64,000 nt of DNA from positions 547,700 through 611,699 of the forward strand of contig BQMF02000269.1 of assembly GCA_027922465.2 (NCBI GenBank), written 5' to 3'. The notes under the pieces were generated by a model that saw only the letters and a list, made by a program, of their open reading frames with translations, did no database searches and was not told the origin of the DNA. Source of the stretch: Turritopsis dohrnii (Eukaryota; Cnidaria; Hydrozoa; Anthoathecata; Oceaniidae). Positions 22,318-31,879 of the stretch are shown here, piece by piece; positions within the stretch are counted from its first letter, which is position 1; each line of letters opens with the position of its first letter. The position numbers and the translations under genes were made by a program.

Positions 22318-24736
22318 GTGTATTTTAAGCCGGCAAGATGTTTTCGCCTTAATAGGTGTATGTTTTTTTGTTCTTTCTTTGCTTTAATAATAAGCTATTC
22401 GAATCCCGTATGTTTTAAATCATTGTCTGATGCATCATGTGTTTCCACTAATTCTTCCGACAGTGCAGAAATGGCAGCTGACCAATCGTCTCTTCAACCG
22501 TCAACTGAAACTGAGAAAAAACTAGATTTGAGAACTTTCAAATTGGAAAAATATGTGCAACTATTCCTTTGGTTGTACTTTAATGAGGTTGGAAAGGGTT
22601 ATAAATGCAAGACATGTGAGATGTTCCCAGCAGTGCTACAGACTGGAGGTCATTCTCGTGATAAATTTGGGAGAGAGGCTATAAAAAGTTTAAGTGACCA
22701 CCCGACGATGTACTTACAAGGACATCAAGAATCACAAAAACACAAGCAGGCAACAGTGCAATATGAAGGTATATAATGTGTCAATGCCTGACTGCCAAAT
22801 CTTTCTCATCAAGTCAATTTTGTTTAGGTTACAAGTCACAACACACCATTGAGTCACTCAATTGGTCAAGAGGCAAAATCCCTGAAGGAGTCGCAAGTAA
22901 CAGAAAATGCATTATTGAAACTGTTAAAGATTACAGTATTTTTAGTTAAAAAACATTGGGCTCATGCTTATAACTATGAGCATTTCGTCCGGTTTATTGC
23001 CTCTGACTTAGAAGACCAAGTGTTGAGTGAATACGTTAAGTATTCCGAATCCCATAAAAATGCCACGTACCTCTCACCCAACTCTGTCTCTCAATTTGTT
23101 AGAGTGATTAGCCATTGGATGAGACAAGAAACCTTAAATAAGATAAGAGAATGTGAAAATATTACCTTGCTAATGGATGAAGCAACCAGCGGAGCCAGGA
23201 GGTTAGAACTTTCACTGATTGCTCGGGTTGTCAACGACGGCGTAATAACAAATCACTTCCTTGACTTGCTGTGCTTACCACGTTGTGATGCAAGTATGAT
23301 ATACAATACAGTCGCCGCGTGTCTTCAAAAAGAAAGCGTTAGCATTCAAAGTATTCGCTTTGCTGGTATGGATAAATGCTCTACCATGTCTGGAGAGCAT
23401 GCTGGAGTGAAGACACTTCTTCAAAATGCAACTCCACATTTTGTTTATATTCATTGTCGCAGTATTTTTAAATATGAGGCTTTTGAGAAGTTTGACAGCT
23501 TGCTGTTGAACTTATATTTATTGCTGAAAAATAGTTCAGTGCGACAAACAATATTTGACGAAGTACAGGCAGCTTACGAAATGGAAAGTTTGCAGTTGAT
23601 TAAAGCAGCTGTAACACGTTGGCTGAGTCATGGCAAAGCATCTAAGCGAGTATTGGACAAATACGAGGCGCTAGTAGCAGCTCTTGAAACCATGTATATA
23701 GGAAAATTGGAGCCTGCAATCCGCGGTTTGCGAGATGAGCTGATGCAATCAAGAACAGTGGCAATGTTGTGTTTTTTGACAGATATTCTCCAGAGTACCA
23801 ACTGTCTTCAGATCTTTCTGCAAAGTGCCCGGACTCAACTTTTTGCAACTCCCTTACGAAGTTGATAAATTAATAGCTAATTTGAAATTGAAAGGTGAAA
23901 ACCCTTGTAATCCTCCAGGCTGTTACTTTGATCGGTCAGCTTCTGCAACAGTTTGATGCAGGCAAATTTATAAGAGAAACAATCCAACCGTTTCTAAATG
24001 ATTTGATAAATGAATTTGCGCAGGAGTTTGAGATTCCTGGACATCTACAAGGGTTCACAGCACTTGATCCCCAGTCAATGCCGCAAGAAGTAACGAATCT
24101 GACAAATCATGGATCAGCTATCTGCGTATTATGGGCAACCAATGCCCATGTCCAACGATGTTGCTGCTCCAATTGTCAACGCTGATGCCCTTAAACATCA
24201 GTATGAAGCGTTTAAAGTCTTTGTATTCAAGTTGCGGCTACAGTGGGAGAAATCACAAGAAGATGAGCTGGCAAATACAACTCAAAGACTCAACAGTGTG
24301 TCATCCCAGAAAGAAGCTCTTGGATCCCTTTTGAGTGAAAGGGAAATAATAAAGTTAGATAAACAAACACTTTGACAAGGAAATCAGCGATCTTCGAAAA
24401 GCCCAAAAATATACATTCGAGATCATGCTGCCGCAGTGGATTGCCAACGTTGCCTCTGTACGTCATCCCGACCTAACAAAATTGTTGATCTTTGCTGCAT
24501 TGATCCCACCGTCAACTGCCGAGGTAGAAAGATCTTTCAGTTTAATGAAGTTGATTTGCACCAGGTTGCGGAGTAGATTAACACAGGAGAATCTAAGCAG
24601 CTGCATGCGGATTTGTAAGTTTCGAAATCTGGAAGAAAATGATTACAAATCCATTCTTTTGCGATGGCTACAAGCGGACGAAACTAAATCGAAGCAACGG
24701 AAAGTTGCTAGCAGATTAAATCTAACTTGTAAATAG
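22318..24736 (+). pseudogene. hAT transposase, ZNF862-like
   Basis: Four successive frames make one protein. 22471-22776 holds a TTF-type zinc-finger region (YKCKTCEMFP ... KFGREAIKSLSDHPT ... HQESQKHKQA). 22849-23865 has the catalytic start ITLLMDEATSGARRLELSL (first acidic residue), FAGMDKCSTMSGEHAGVKTL and the conserved RW in VTRWLSHGKASKRVL. 23895-24375 continues the helical insertion domain. 24425-24736 is the hAT C-terminal dimerisation block, PPSTAEVERSFSLMKLICTR and LRSRLTQENLSSCMRI, with the last catalytic Glu. The set resembles the hAT family related to ZNF862. Breaks at 23866, 24186 and 24376 are single shifts or short introns, so the copy is young but probably inactive. Confidence 0.88.
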
Positions 24737-26071
24737 CATTCTTTTTTTATGAGAGTGAGTGACTCTGTCTGTTGGAAAATAATTAAGACTTTGGAAAGGG
24801 GTTGGGTTTGAACAGCACAAATTTTAAGGAAAAAATAATCACTCATATCATTTGTTCACTGTTGAGGATTGTTTGTTCGCACCTTGCATTGTCCTTTTCT
24901 GTCTTCTCATTTTCTCGAGCGAAAAGAGTTTGTCATACAATAATGCGAATCTACTTTGCTCGTGGAGATCATTTTTTCTCAAAAATGTCGGAAATATCAC
25001 GGACGTTTGTGGTCGTATTCATGTTTTGTTTTTTTGTATATACTAAATTTGAAGACCCTCCTCAACAGGAGTTCTGCAGAATAAGAGCAAAATAATTATA
25101 CCCAACTATATACGTTGATAATGTGAAAAAGGAAACAGGGTTAGAGTGATTTAAAAGCTGTTTAAAATCGAAGAAAATGCTGGAGTCGCAGAGCTTCCGG
25201 AGACATCGCCCCCTGCTGGACCCCCGGAAAACTGTTTTTAAACTCAATCTTCCAAAAAAACGGTAGTAGCTAAAAGTGCTTGGAAATATGCCTGCCTAGT
25301 CAAAATATCAGTCAATAACAATGAAATCAACCAGCCTGACTTCTATGAATATCTTGGAGTCATTCTCGATAGTCACCTGAACATGAATTCTCAGCTCCAA
25401 CGTATGTACAGGAGAATTAGTTTGAGACTCAAGCTGCTCAAACAAGTCTGGCACAACATCTCGCCAATTGTTGCTGACAAGATTTTCTCATCAATGATTC
25501 AGCCTTTGCTATTCTACTGCTACCCTGCCTATGCTGGCATGAGTGACTCTTGGCGCAGCAAACTTGAGTGGCTAAGTCATAAAGCCAAACACATCGTCAA
25601 CAATAGAAAAAAAATGGCCGACCTTTTCAACACATTTAACAAGGATCATTGTGATCGACGTATTTAAATCGCTTCACATCGAGGCTGATGGGAAATTCAA
25701 AATGTTTAACCCCACGATAAACACTAGGGGAAAGAACTGTCTGCTTCGTCTCCCTTCAATACGATCTGAAGCTGGGAGAAAGATGTCCTGTTTTCAAGGA
25801 GCAGTTATATTTAACTGTCTTCCTTCCCATATTAGGAAGAAAACTAATTTTAATTTATTCAAAAAACATGTAAATAATTACCATTTTTAACTTTAACTTA
25901 TTCTTATGTTTGTATCTTCGATAATTTGTTTTCTTTTTGAACTTCCATTCTTCCATTTTGGGTTTTAACTATTTTTCCATTTTTCTCACTGTTCTCGAAA
26001 TACAGAAGTTTGTTCAATTCTTCGCAAATTTTTGACTTTTGTTATTATATTATTTATTATTTCTTTTACAC

Positions 26072-26187
26072 AGGTCTCCCATTGATACCAGTAGCCTTTG
26101 TATATATCTTGTATATATATTATTACTGACGTGGATTAACCTGTATAAATATGAATAATATCTATCTATAATAATAATAATAATAAC
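26072..26187 (+). repeat. 3' end of the second LINE with TAA tail
   Basis: It shares the ordered blocks of the 3972-4080 end (a TGATACCAGTAG block, then CCTGTATAAATAT) and closes with about six TAA units. It belongs to the LINE that starts at 18550. Confidence 0.75.
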
Positions 26188-26189
26188 AT

Positions 26190-27370
26190 TCAATCAAAAC
26201 CGGATGGTCACTTCAAATACATTGGACATGCTGTGGATTACTACACTAAATTTAGAGTTATATTTCCATTGAATGAAAAATCTGCCTTGTGTTTCGCTCA
26301 GCAATTTGTTGCAAGATTTTTGTCAGTAACCGGCCTACCAAAAATCCTACAGTCAGACAATGGAACTGACTTAGTCAACAATGTGATGGATTCTGTCCAA
26401 GTCATGTGGCCTGGCGAAGTCCGCTTTGTTCATGGAAAGCCACGTCATTCCCAATCACAAGGCTTGTGTGAATAAGGAAACAACACAGGTTATGGTTAGC
26501 GCCAGGGGAAAAGATCATGTAAAATGTTATTGGGCGCAGTGGCTTCCAGAAAGATAGTGTAAGTCTAGTCATGCTTATTAAATTTCTATGTTGTGCATGA
26601 TGTGTAATCTATTTAACCATGTTCTTCGTTTATTAATAGTTATCCTGAACAGCACTCTAGTTCGAAGCACCAAGAAATCTCCATATGAATCTGTGTTTGG
26701 TCAGAAACGAAATGGCTAGAATGACATTGTAGCTTAGAGAGAGTACACGAAAGCTTAATTGATGATATAATAGAGCAAATTGATGAGGTTGAACAAGAAG
26801 AACCACACTATGTAGATTTCAGCCTACACTAAAACAAACTACTGTGAGCAGACCAGATGCGAGGTTGTTACCTGCCCTATAAGAAAAGTTAGGCGACAGA
26901 TTGGGGAGAATTTGGCAGGAAATGCAGAAATGATGATGAGAAAGTATGTTGTATGATGTCATAAAGGGAAGACAAGAGGGTGCACAAACAAACAAATACT
27001 GTTTAATCAAAACCATTTTGCTGCAAGAACACCAGTCATGAGTGAGCCTGAAACCCAACATGATGAAAATTCTCCCGCAACTAGTGGACCTAAAGCACAA
27101 GTACCAATTGTACCCAAATATGGGGGAGCTGCTAAATACAACTGGGAAGACCTAAAATTCATAAATATATGCACTGTCAATACCTGGATGGCCGTTTTGA
27201 ATGTTGCCATGAGAATCAACAAAAGCATAAATGCAGGCCATTATCTTTTTCTAACACATATTAAGTACAGTGACTTTGATGAAGCTAAGTTATATTTAGG
27301 AATTTACAACAATTTGCTAACAGGCGACAATATGGTAGATTTTATGGATCTGTGTAAAAAATCATCGTAA
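26190..27370 (+). pseudogene. Ginger/KRBA2-type integrase with USP-like Cys box, decayed
   Basis: The integrase core at 26190-26475 reads KPDGHFKYIGHAVDYYTKFR (first Asp), LPKILQSDNGTDLVNN (second Asp) and HSQSQGLCE (Glu), followed directly by a stop. A later exon (26640-26710) reads NSTLVRSTKKSPYESVFGQK, typical of this family after the core. Further on, at 27038-27370, PIVPKYGGAAKYNWED and INICTVNTWMAVLNVA align with the YGG and NTCPVDTWMAI block of the better copy at 48700-48931. That places a USP-like cysteine box after the integrase, here with Asn-Ile before Cys. Several stops between 26475 and 27038 show decay. The family is otherwise known as Ginger-derived integrases (KRBA2-like). Confidence 0.7.
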
Positions 27371-27712
27371 AAACCTTCGTTATGCTGTCATGTGCTATTC
27401 CGTAAATCTTCAGTGATTGCAATCACATCGCTACACATACCAAGAGGGTATTGTGCGAAATCCTGAAAGGTACATGGAAGGTATAATGTTCTCCAATTTG
27501 GTTTACCCCTTAGTTCTTTATTACACCCTTCTTACGCAAATTGATGGCCTTCTTACATAATCTTACCCGTTCTTACACATCACTGAGGGGAAAAGGTGAT
27601 AAGTAGTGAAATGTAATTGAATTACGTTATAATACTTAAGGTATTGAGAACATCATTCCGAATGGTCCGCAACATAAGTTTTATCTAATGAAATATTGTC
27701 AACTATTGGTTC
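27371..27712. other. No recognisable gene
   Basis: Stop-rich sequence between the integrase/USP-like remnant and the next open exons. It could be intronic. Confidence 0.4.
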
Positions 27713-28952
27713 ATGGAAAATTTCCTCAGAATGAAAGATAACTATGTTTGGTTGGGCCTTAGTGGCAAAACCAGTTGGTTCTGTCCATTTGAAGGTAATT
27801 TGTGTTTATTTTTAATCTCCAAGTTTCATTGGTTTTCAGGTGTTACTCCTTCGCTGCACATTGGAACCGTTGTTCCGGATCGTTGCTTCAGTGGGAACAA
27901 TATTAAACCTACAACACAGATAATGATGATGGTTAACTGGACATCCAATAGTTTCCCCTGTGAGCAGGCAAAAACGGTTTTGCAAGGTAAATAATATGAA
28001 TCATGATTCTCTAATAATCTACCTTTCCCATTGGATATTTGTTCACTATTACATTTTTTACGCAGGTGGATTGATATCATTGCCCATCAAACACAAAGAG
28101 ATTTCCACGTTCGTATTTCATAGTGGCTTTTTAATCAACATCAATGTTTATCTGGTCTTTGGTGCTGAAGATGTGAAAGCTGTGCGAAAGCGACTTGCGG
28201 CATTTGAAACAATAGCACTTTGTCACAAAAGCACTTTGTCACAAAGACACAAGTGTGTCTGGTAAAAAATTGTTAAAATTCATTCGGTTTTTCAAATTCC
28301 ATTTTTTGTTTGATTGTCGTGTTTAATATCTCATTTTCTTTTCCTTTAACATGGTTTAGTCGTCTTCCATTATTTTAAGTAGACAACTGGAGAATTGGAC
28401 AAAGTTGTCCCTCAAAAAGCGGTGGACACTGCCATAATGGAGGGAATTCTGTATCAACAAGTCTAAAAAGTGGAAAAGAATACATGGAAGAAGTTTACAA
28501 GCTATAGATCAAATCCTGGAATGGGATTTATCGTCATATTACCAAGACAACTATTGACATTTATCATATGAGAGTCCGAACAAACTGGCAAGGTCTTGAC
28601 GCTTTGTACGATACTTGGTGATTACATTTTGGTCTCTGTCGTGATTGGTTTCAACTACACCAAATTCAAAAGAGCGTACCCCAATTGGAAGTTACAACGA
28701 CAAGAATTATCTGTAGTTAATGTGACTGAGGTTCATGAAAATGATTGTGGAGAGGCCAACATTTCTTATGCACCAGATTCCTGCAAAGAAAGTAAAATTG
28801 GAACAAGTGATGAATCCACGGAAAAGATGGAAGAAGAAGATGAGGACGTAAAAGCACTGATTCAATTGACACCGCTTGAAGTACATCTTTTTCATGTTGG
28901 AAATCAGTTTGTAAAAAGCATAGTGGTATATAGCGACAGTGACTTGGATTAA
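27713..28952 (+). other. Open exon-like frames, unknown protein
   Basis: Frames at about 27713-27795, 27839-27987 and 28065-28265 are separated by short gaps with GT and AG at plausible splice positions (for example AAGGTAATTT/TTTTCAGGTG and CAAGGTAAAT/ACGCAGGTGG). Joined, they read LRMKDNYVWLGLSGKTSW, TPSLHIGTVVPDRCFSGNN and GLISLPIKHKEISTFVFHSG, which I do not recognise. A last frame, 28596-28952, is acidic at the end (STEKMEEEDEDVKAL). They follow the integrase/USP-like remnant on the same strand and could be its 3' exons or a separate gene. No function is proposed. Confidence 0.35.
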
Positions 28953-29097
28953 TTTTAGGCGCTTTTTCTTTACCATTCCCAATCCAAAAGGTGTTTCTTC
29001 AACAGATAGTATGCCATGGATGCGTAAGAACAGGTAAGAATGCATAAAGATCATAGGTTTGTGTAAGAAGCAAGTAACAAAGAACTAAGGGCCATCA

Positions 29098-29436
29098 ACA
29101 TTGACCTCGGCGTGCAACTTCAGCTGACTGCATTTTCTGATAGTGTATTTTTGCTATATGTGATGTGTGTTTTTGATCACATGATACAGCGGCTTGTTCT
29201 TGTTCTGTTAGTTTGAAAATACTTTCTGTCTCGATAATTTGTCGATAGCGTGTTGAATTTACATGTTTTCTAATGGCTTGATAAACAATTCTACCAAACA
29301 TGTCACTAAGTTGCTTGAGCTGTTTGTGATTCCTGGTTATTAAAAGGTAGTCACAAACAGGGTTTAATCGTGTCCTGATACAAGCTATATATCCACTTAA
29401 AATATCAACAACTCTCCTTGAAATTATGAGACTGTC
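29098..29436 (-). pseudogene. C-terminal fragment, possibly Crypton-like tyrosine recombinase
   Basis: The minus-strand frame runs without a stop from near 29436: ILSGYIACIRTRLNPVCDYL, LLITRNHKQLKQLSDMFGRI, then KHVNSTRYRQIIETES and DQKHTSHIAKIHYQKMQSAE, ending at 29098. The order 'CDYLL(V/I)-N/T-R', a short linker, then 'H/Y-x-x-x-T-R-Y-R-Q-I-I' and 'DQKH' recalls C-terminal halves of TE-encoded tyrosine recombinases (Crypton type) in invertebrates. I recall the pattern but cannot confirm the catalytic Arg-His-Tyr set. It is truncated at 29437 by a Helitron 5' end. Alternative: an unrelated TE-associated protein. Confidence 0.35.
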
Positions 29437-29439
29437 AAA

Positions 29440-29560
29440 TCTATATATTAATTGCCGATTCTCTGTCTGTCTGTTTGTCTGTCACGCAAAATGGTAGGTG
29501 GGCTGTGAGAGGAAGTATCTTTTGAGCGACGTCAGTGTGATTCATACGTCAACCTTCATC
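29440..29560 (+). mobile_element. Helitron-type 5' terminus
   Basis: After an A the sequence starts TCTATATATTAATTGCCGAT and has a shortened TCTG/TTTG block, then a GTCACGCAAAATGGTAG line shared with the other Helitron copies. Similarity fades after about 100 bp (a GCGACGT word persists), and LINE sequence follows. The 3' end is missing. Confidence 0.7.
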
Positions 29561-29604
29561 GTGATCAGTAAAAAGGGCGTTTTCCTCAAGCTGTCTTTAA
29601 CATT

Positions 29605-30502
29605 ATGGTTATCACAAGAAATTCAAACAAGACTACTACTACAACAAATAATGAAGTAAATGCTGAAGCACTACAAGATAATTCAGCTGAAATACAAGAA
29701 GAACAAGTACAGGATATCTTGAATGATACGCAAATGATACGTGACATTCCAACTGACACACTAGAAGATTCATTTGATGCTGAATTATCTGACAGTAATT
29801 GGAAAGAAGAAATGAATCCTGAACGACTTTATCATCAAATGGAGATTTGGAAGTATGATTTACTTACAAAGATCAACCATGCTAAAGAGGATATGTTAAT
29901 ACAACTTCAAAACAAGAATCTTTTACTCAAAAATGAACTCTCTGAAATGAAATCTGAACTTTCTGCTCTAAAAAGTGAACTCTCTCAAAAGTCTCAAACC
30001 GTAGAAGTCAAAAATACTTTTGAAGACAAAGTTGATCAACAAGAATTCCACGAACTTGAACGTGATACTGCTGAACTCCAACAATACGTGCGAAGGAATA
30101 ACATTGAGATCGGTGGAATACCAGACAACGTAAACAACAACCAACTTGAAGAACAAATCATCAATATCGCAAATGCTGTTGATGTCAAAGTTACCAAGGA
30201 TGATATCGAAGCCTGTCATCGACTTTGAAGGAAAACGCACCATTGTAAGGTTTGTTAATCCCAAACACTGTGAACGTCTTCTTAAGAAAAGCAAAGAATT
30301 CAAAAATGAATCAGTGCTAGAAAAAGCTAGATTACCTGGTAGAATCTACATTAATAACAACTTGTGCAGCTACTATCGATTTCTCTGGGAAAAGGTAAAA
30401 TCTCTCTATGAAAAGGAACTAATCGATTCTTTTTGGGTTTATAATGGAGCTGTTTATCTGAGATTCCCTAATGACGATGAAAAGTTCAAGATAACACACT
30501 AG
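29605..30502 (+). pseudogene. LINE ORF1 (coiled coil + RRM-like), one frameshift
   Basis: The frame starts at 29605 (MVITRNSNKTTTTTNNE) with a low-complexity acidic N-terminus. It continues with a long coiled coil at about residues 85-135 (LKNELSEMKSELSALKSELS, heptad pattern). The RNA-binding core follows (YVRRNNIEIGGIPDNVNNN ... DIEACHRL). A +1-type shift near 30226 breaks it, and 30230-30502 continues with GKRTIVRFVNPKHCERLL and RIYINNNLCSYYRFLWEKVK. This is the L1-ORF1-like architecture. One shift and no other stop suggest a relatively young copy. Neither LINE piece downstream at 30625 and 30870 is clearly its ORF2. Confidence 0.75.
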
Positions 30503-30624
30503 AATGATCTGATAAGCTTATTCCCTAAGCACAGTTCATTTTTTGAGTAATTACTTTTCTCAAAAACTATTAAAATGTTTTTCATTATTTGTCATGAATA
30601 CTCAATGTTGAACTAAACCACCAG

Positions 30625-30863
30625 GCAAACCAAAAACCACGTGGATCTCCCGTATGAAGAATGATTTAAAATCTTTGGGGTGGACTAGGGAAGAAGCAGC
30701 TCACATCGTAAAAACAAACAAGAAAATGTGGGATGACAAAATTAAAAACTTTTTATAAAAAATAAAAAAATAAAAAAATTAAATTATATTATATTATTAC
30801 GATATCTTCATATCTCGGTGATGTAAATTGTAACTTTACGAAATAAACCGAATCAATCAATCA
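30625..30863 (+). pseudogene. 3' end of another LINE with AATC tail
   Basis: A short frame reads GKPKTTWISRMKNDLKSLGW and TREEAAHIVKTNKKMW, the 'RGRPxxRWxDxIKxDLxxLGLTWEEA' tail found at the C-terminus of many non-LTR RTs. AT-rich 3' sequence follows and then AATCAATCAATCA at 30851-30863. It is a tiny 5'-truncated insertion. Confidence 0.6.
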
Positions 30864-30869
30864 TGGAGT

Positions 30870-31874
30870 TCTATCTTTAGAAAAAAACACTCAACAAAAT
30901 TAGCACTAATTCTTCTAACCGAAGAAATTCGAAAAAATTTAGATGCAGGTGAATTCTCTTGTGGCGTTTTTATTGATTTACAAAAAGCTTTCGATACAGT
31001 AGATCATAAAATTTTACTACGTAAACTCGAAATATATAGGATAAGAGGAATTGCAAACAAATGGTTTAGATCATAAATTTCGAATAGAACCCAATATGTT
31101 ATATACAATGGGTCAAAATCAGATAAAAACCACATTTCGATTGGCGTGCCACAAGGGTCTGTATTGGGTCCACTTTTATTTTTAATTTATATTAATGATT
31201 TATGTAATGCTATTGAACACAATAAAACATCTCTATTAGCCGACGACACAAGAATCGTACACTCCGATTCTTCATTAAAAAATATTGAAAAATGTATTAA
31301 TCGTGATCTTGACAGTCTCTATAATTGGCTCTGTGCTAACAAAATTTCGTTAAATATTGCTAAAACAAAAGTACTTCTTTTTAGAAACGTACATAAAAAA
31401 ATAAATCACAATCTTAACATCAAAATCAAGTCTTTGAAATTGGGTGAGTCTGTGAAATATTTGGGTGTTACACTTGATCATTTTTTAAACTGGAACCTTA
31501 ATACTAAAAACCTTTGTTCTAACCTTAACAGAGCAAACTGCTAATCCCAACTGCGACATTACGTCCCAAGGTCTATTTCATTTTAAATTTACTATGCCCT
31601 TTTTTATTCTCATTTAAATTATGCCTGTCAAATCTGGGGTCAATTTATTAATCACAACAGTAAACGAATTTTTATCTTGCAGAAGAAATGTGTCAGGCTT
31701 ATGACCTTCTCTGATTTTAATGCGCCTTCTAATGAAATCTTTGCAAACCTGAAACTTCTCGAAGTACATGATCTTATAAAACTTCGCAATGTCAATTTAC
31801 TTTATTTACTCTCATCAATCAATTTTGCAATGGAATCATTTTCGAATTTCTCACCTGGAATCACCTTTGGCTGA
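30870..31874 (+). pseudogene. LINE reverse transcriptase fragment
   Basis: The broken frame begins FRKKHSTKLALILLTEEIRK and has VFIDLQKAFDTVDHKILL (motif A). After a stop comes GVPQGSVLGPLLFLIYINDL (motif B region) and LLADDTRIVHSD (motif C, LADD). Then come WLCANKISLNIAKTKVLLF, VKYLGVTLDHFLNWN and a C-terminal tail to 31874. It begins abruptly inside the RT fingers and lacks the endonuclease, so it is 5'-truncated. Two in-frame stops and one shift are visible. It resembles the RT of the LINE at 59298-62030 (FADDTS, RANRINLNTSKTE), so they may be the same or sister families. Confidence 0.85.
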
Positions 31875-31879
31875 GCTCA

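Larger units (their letters stand above)
21008..25294 (+). mobile_element. hAT transposon (4.29 kb) with 5-bp target duplication CCTAG
   Basis: The ends are inverted repeats of at least 23 bp starting CAGGCATATTTCCAAGCACT on the left and its complement on the right (terminal CAGGC...GCCTG). They continue imperfectly to a CTACTACCGT block. CCTAG lies on both sides (21003-21007, 25295-25299). Removing the element and one CCTAG restores the LINE frame in phase. hAT elements usually make 8-bp duplications, while a 5-bp group (hAT5) has been described; that link is from memory. The element carries the transposase listed next and a short upstream frame. Confidence 0.88.
18550..25890 (+). pseudogene. 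LINE ORF2 split by a hAT element
   Basis: The probable start at 18550 gives a hydrophobic, signal-like N-terminus (VNFLLLLFLALFNNVSC), then a zinc finger CNGCGKTVRR...WFHLKC...LYCHACTP with a frameshift inside. Endonuclease pieces follow: SFSETHTATL, GGVSLYIRDDLKYN, MCGDFNCDYK and SDHGLIGVN. The RT (20128-21007) has NYRPISVLSILSKTIE, LFMDLRKAFDTVTYSCLI, HSVPQGPVLGPLLFLLLIND and LMYADDTEIYFSHK, so the catalytic YADD is intact. The frame enters the hAT insertion at ARNTL and resumes in phase at 25300 (KISVNNNEINQPDFYEYLGV). It ends near 25888 with several stops. CR1/L2-like. Dead because of multiple earlier frameshifts. Confidence 0.9.
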
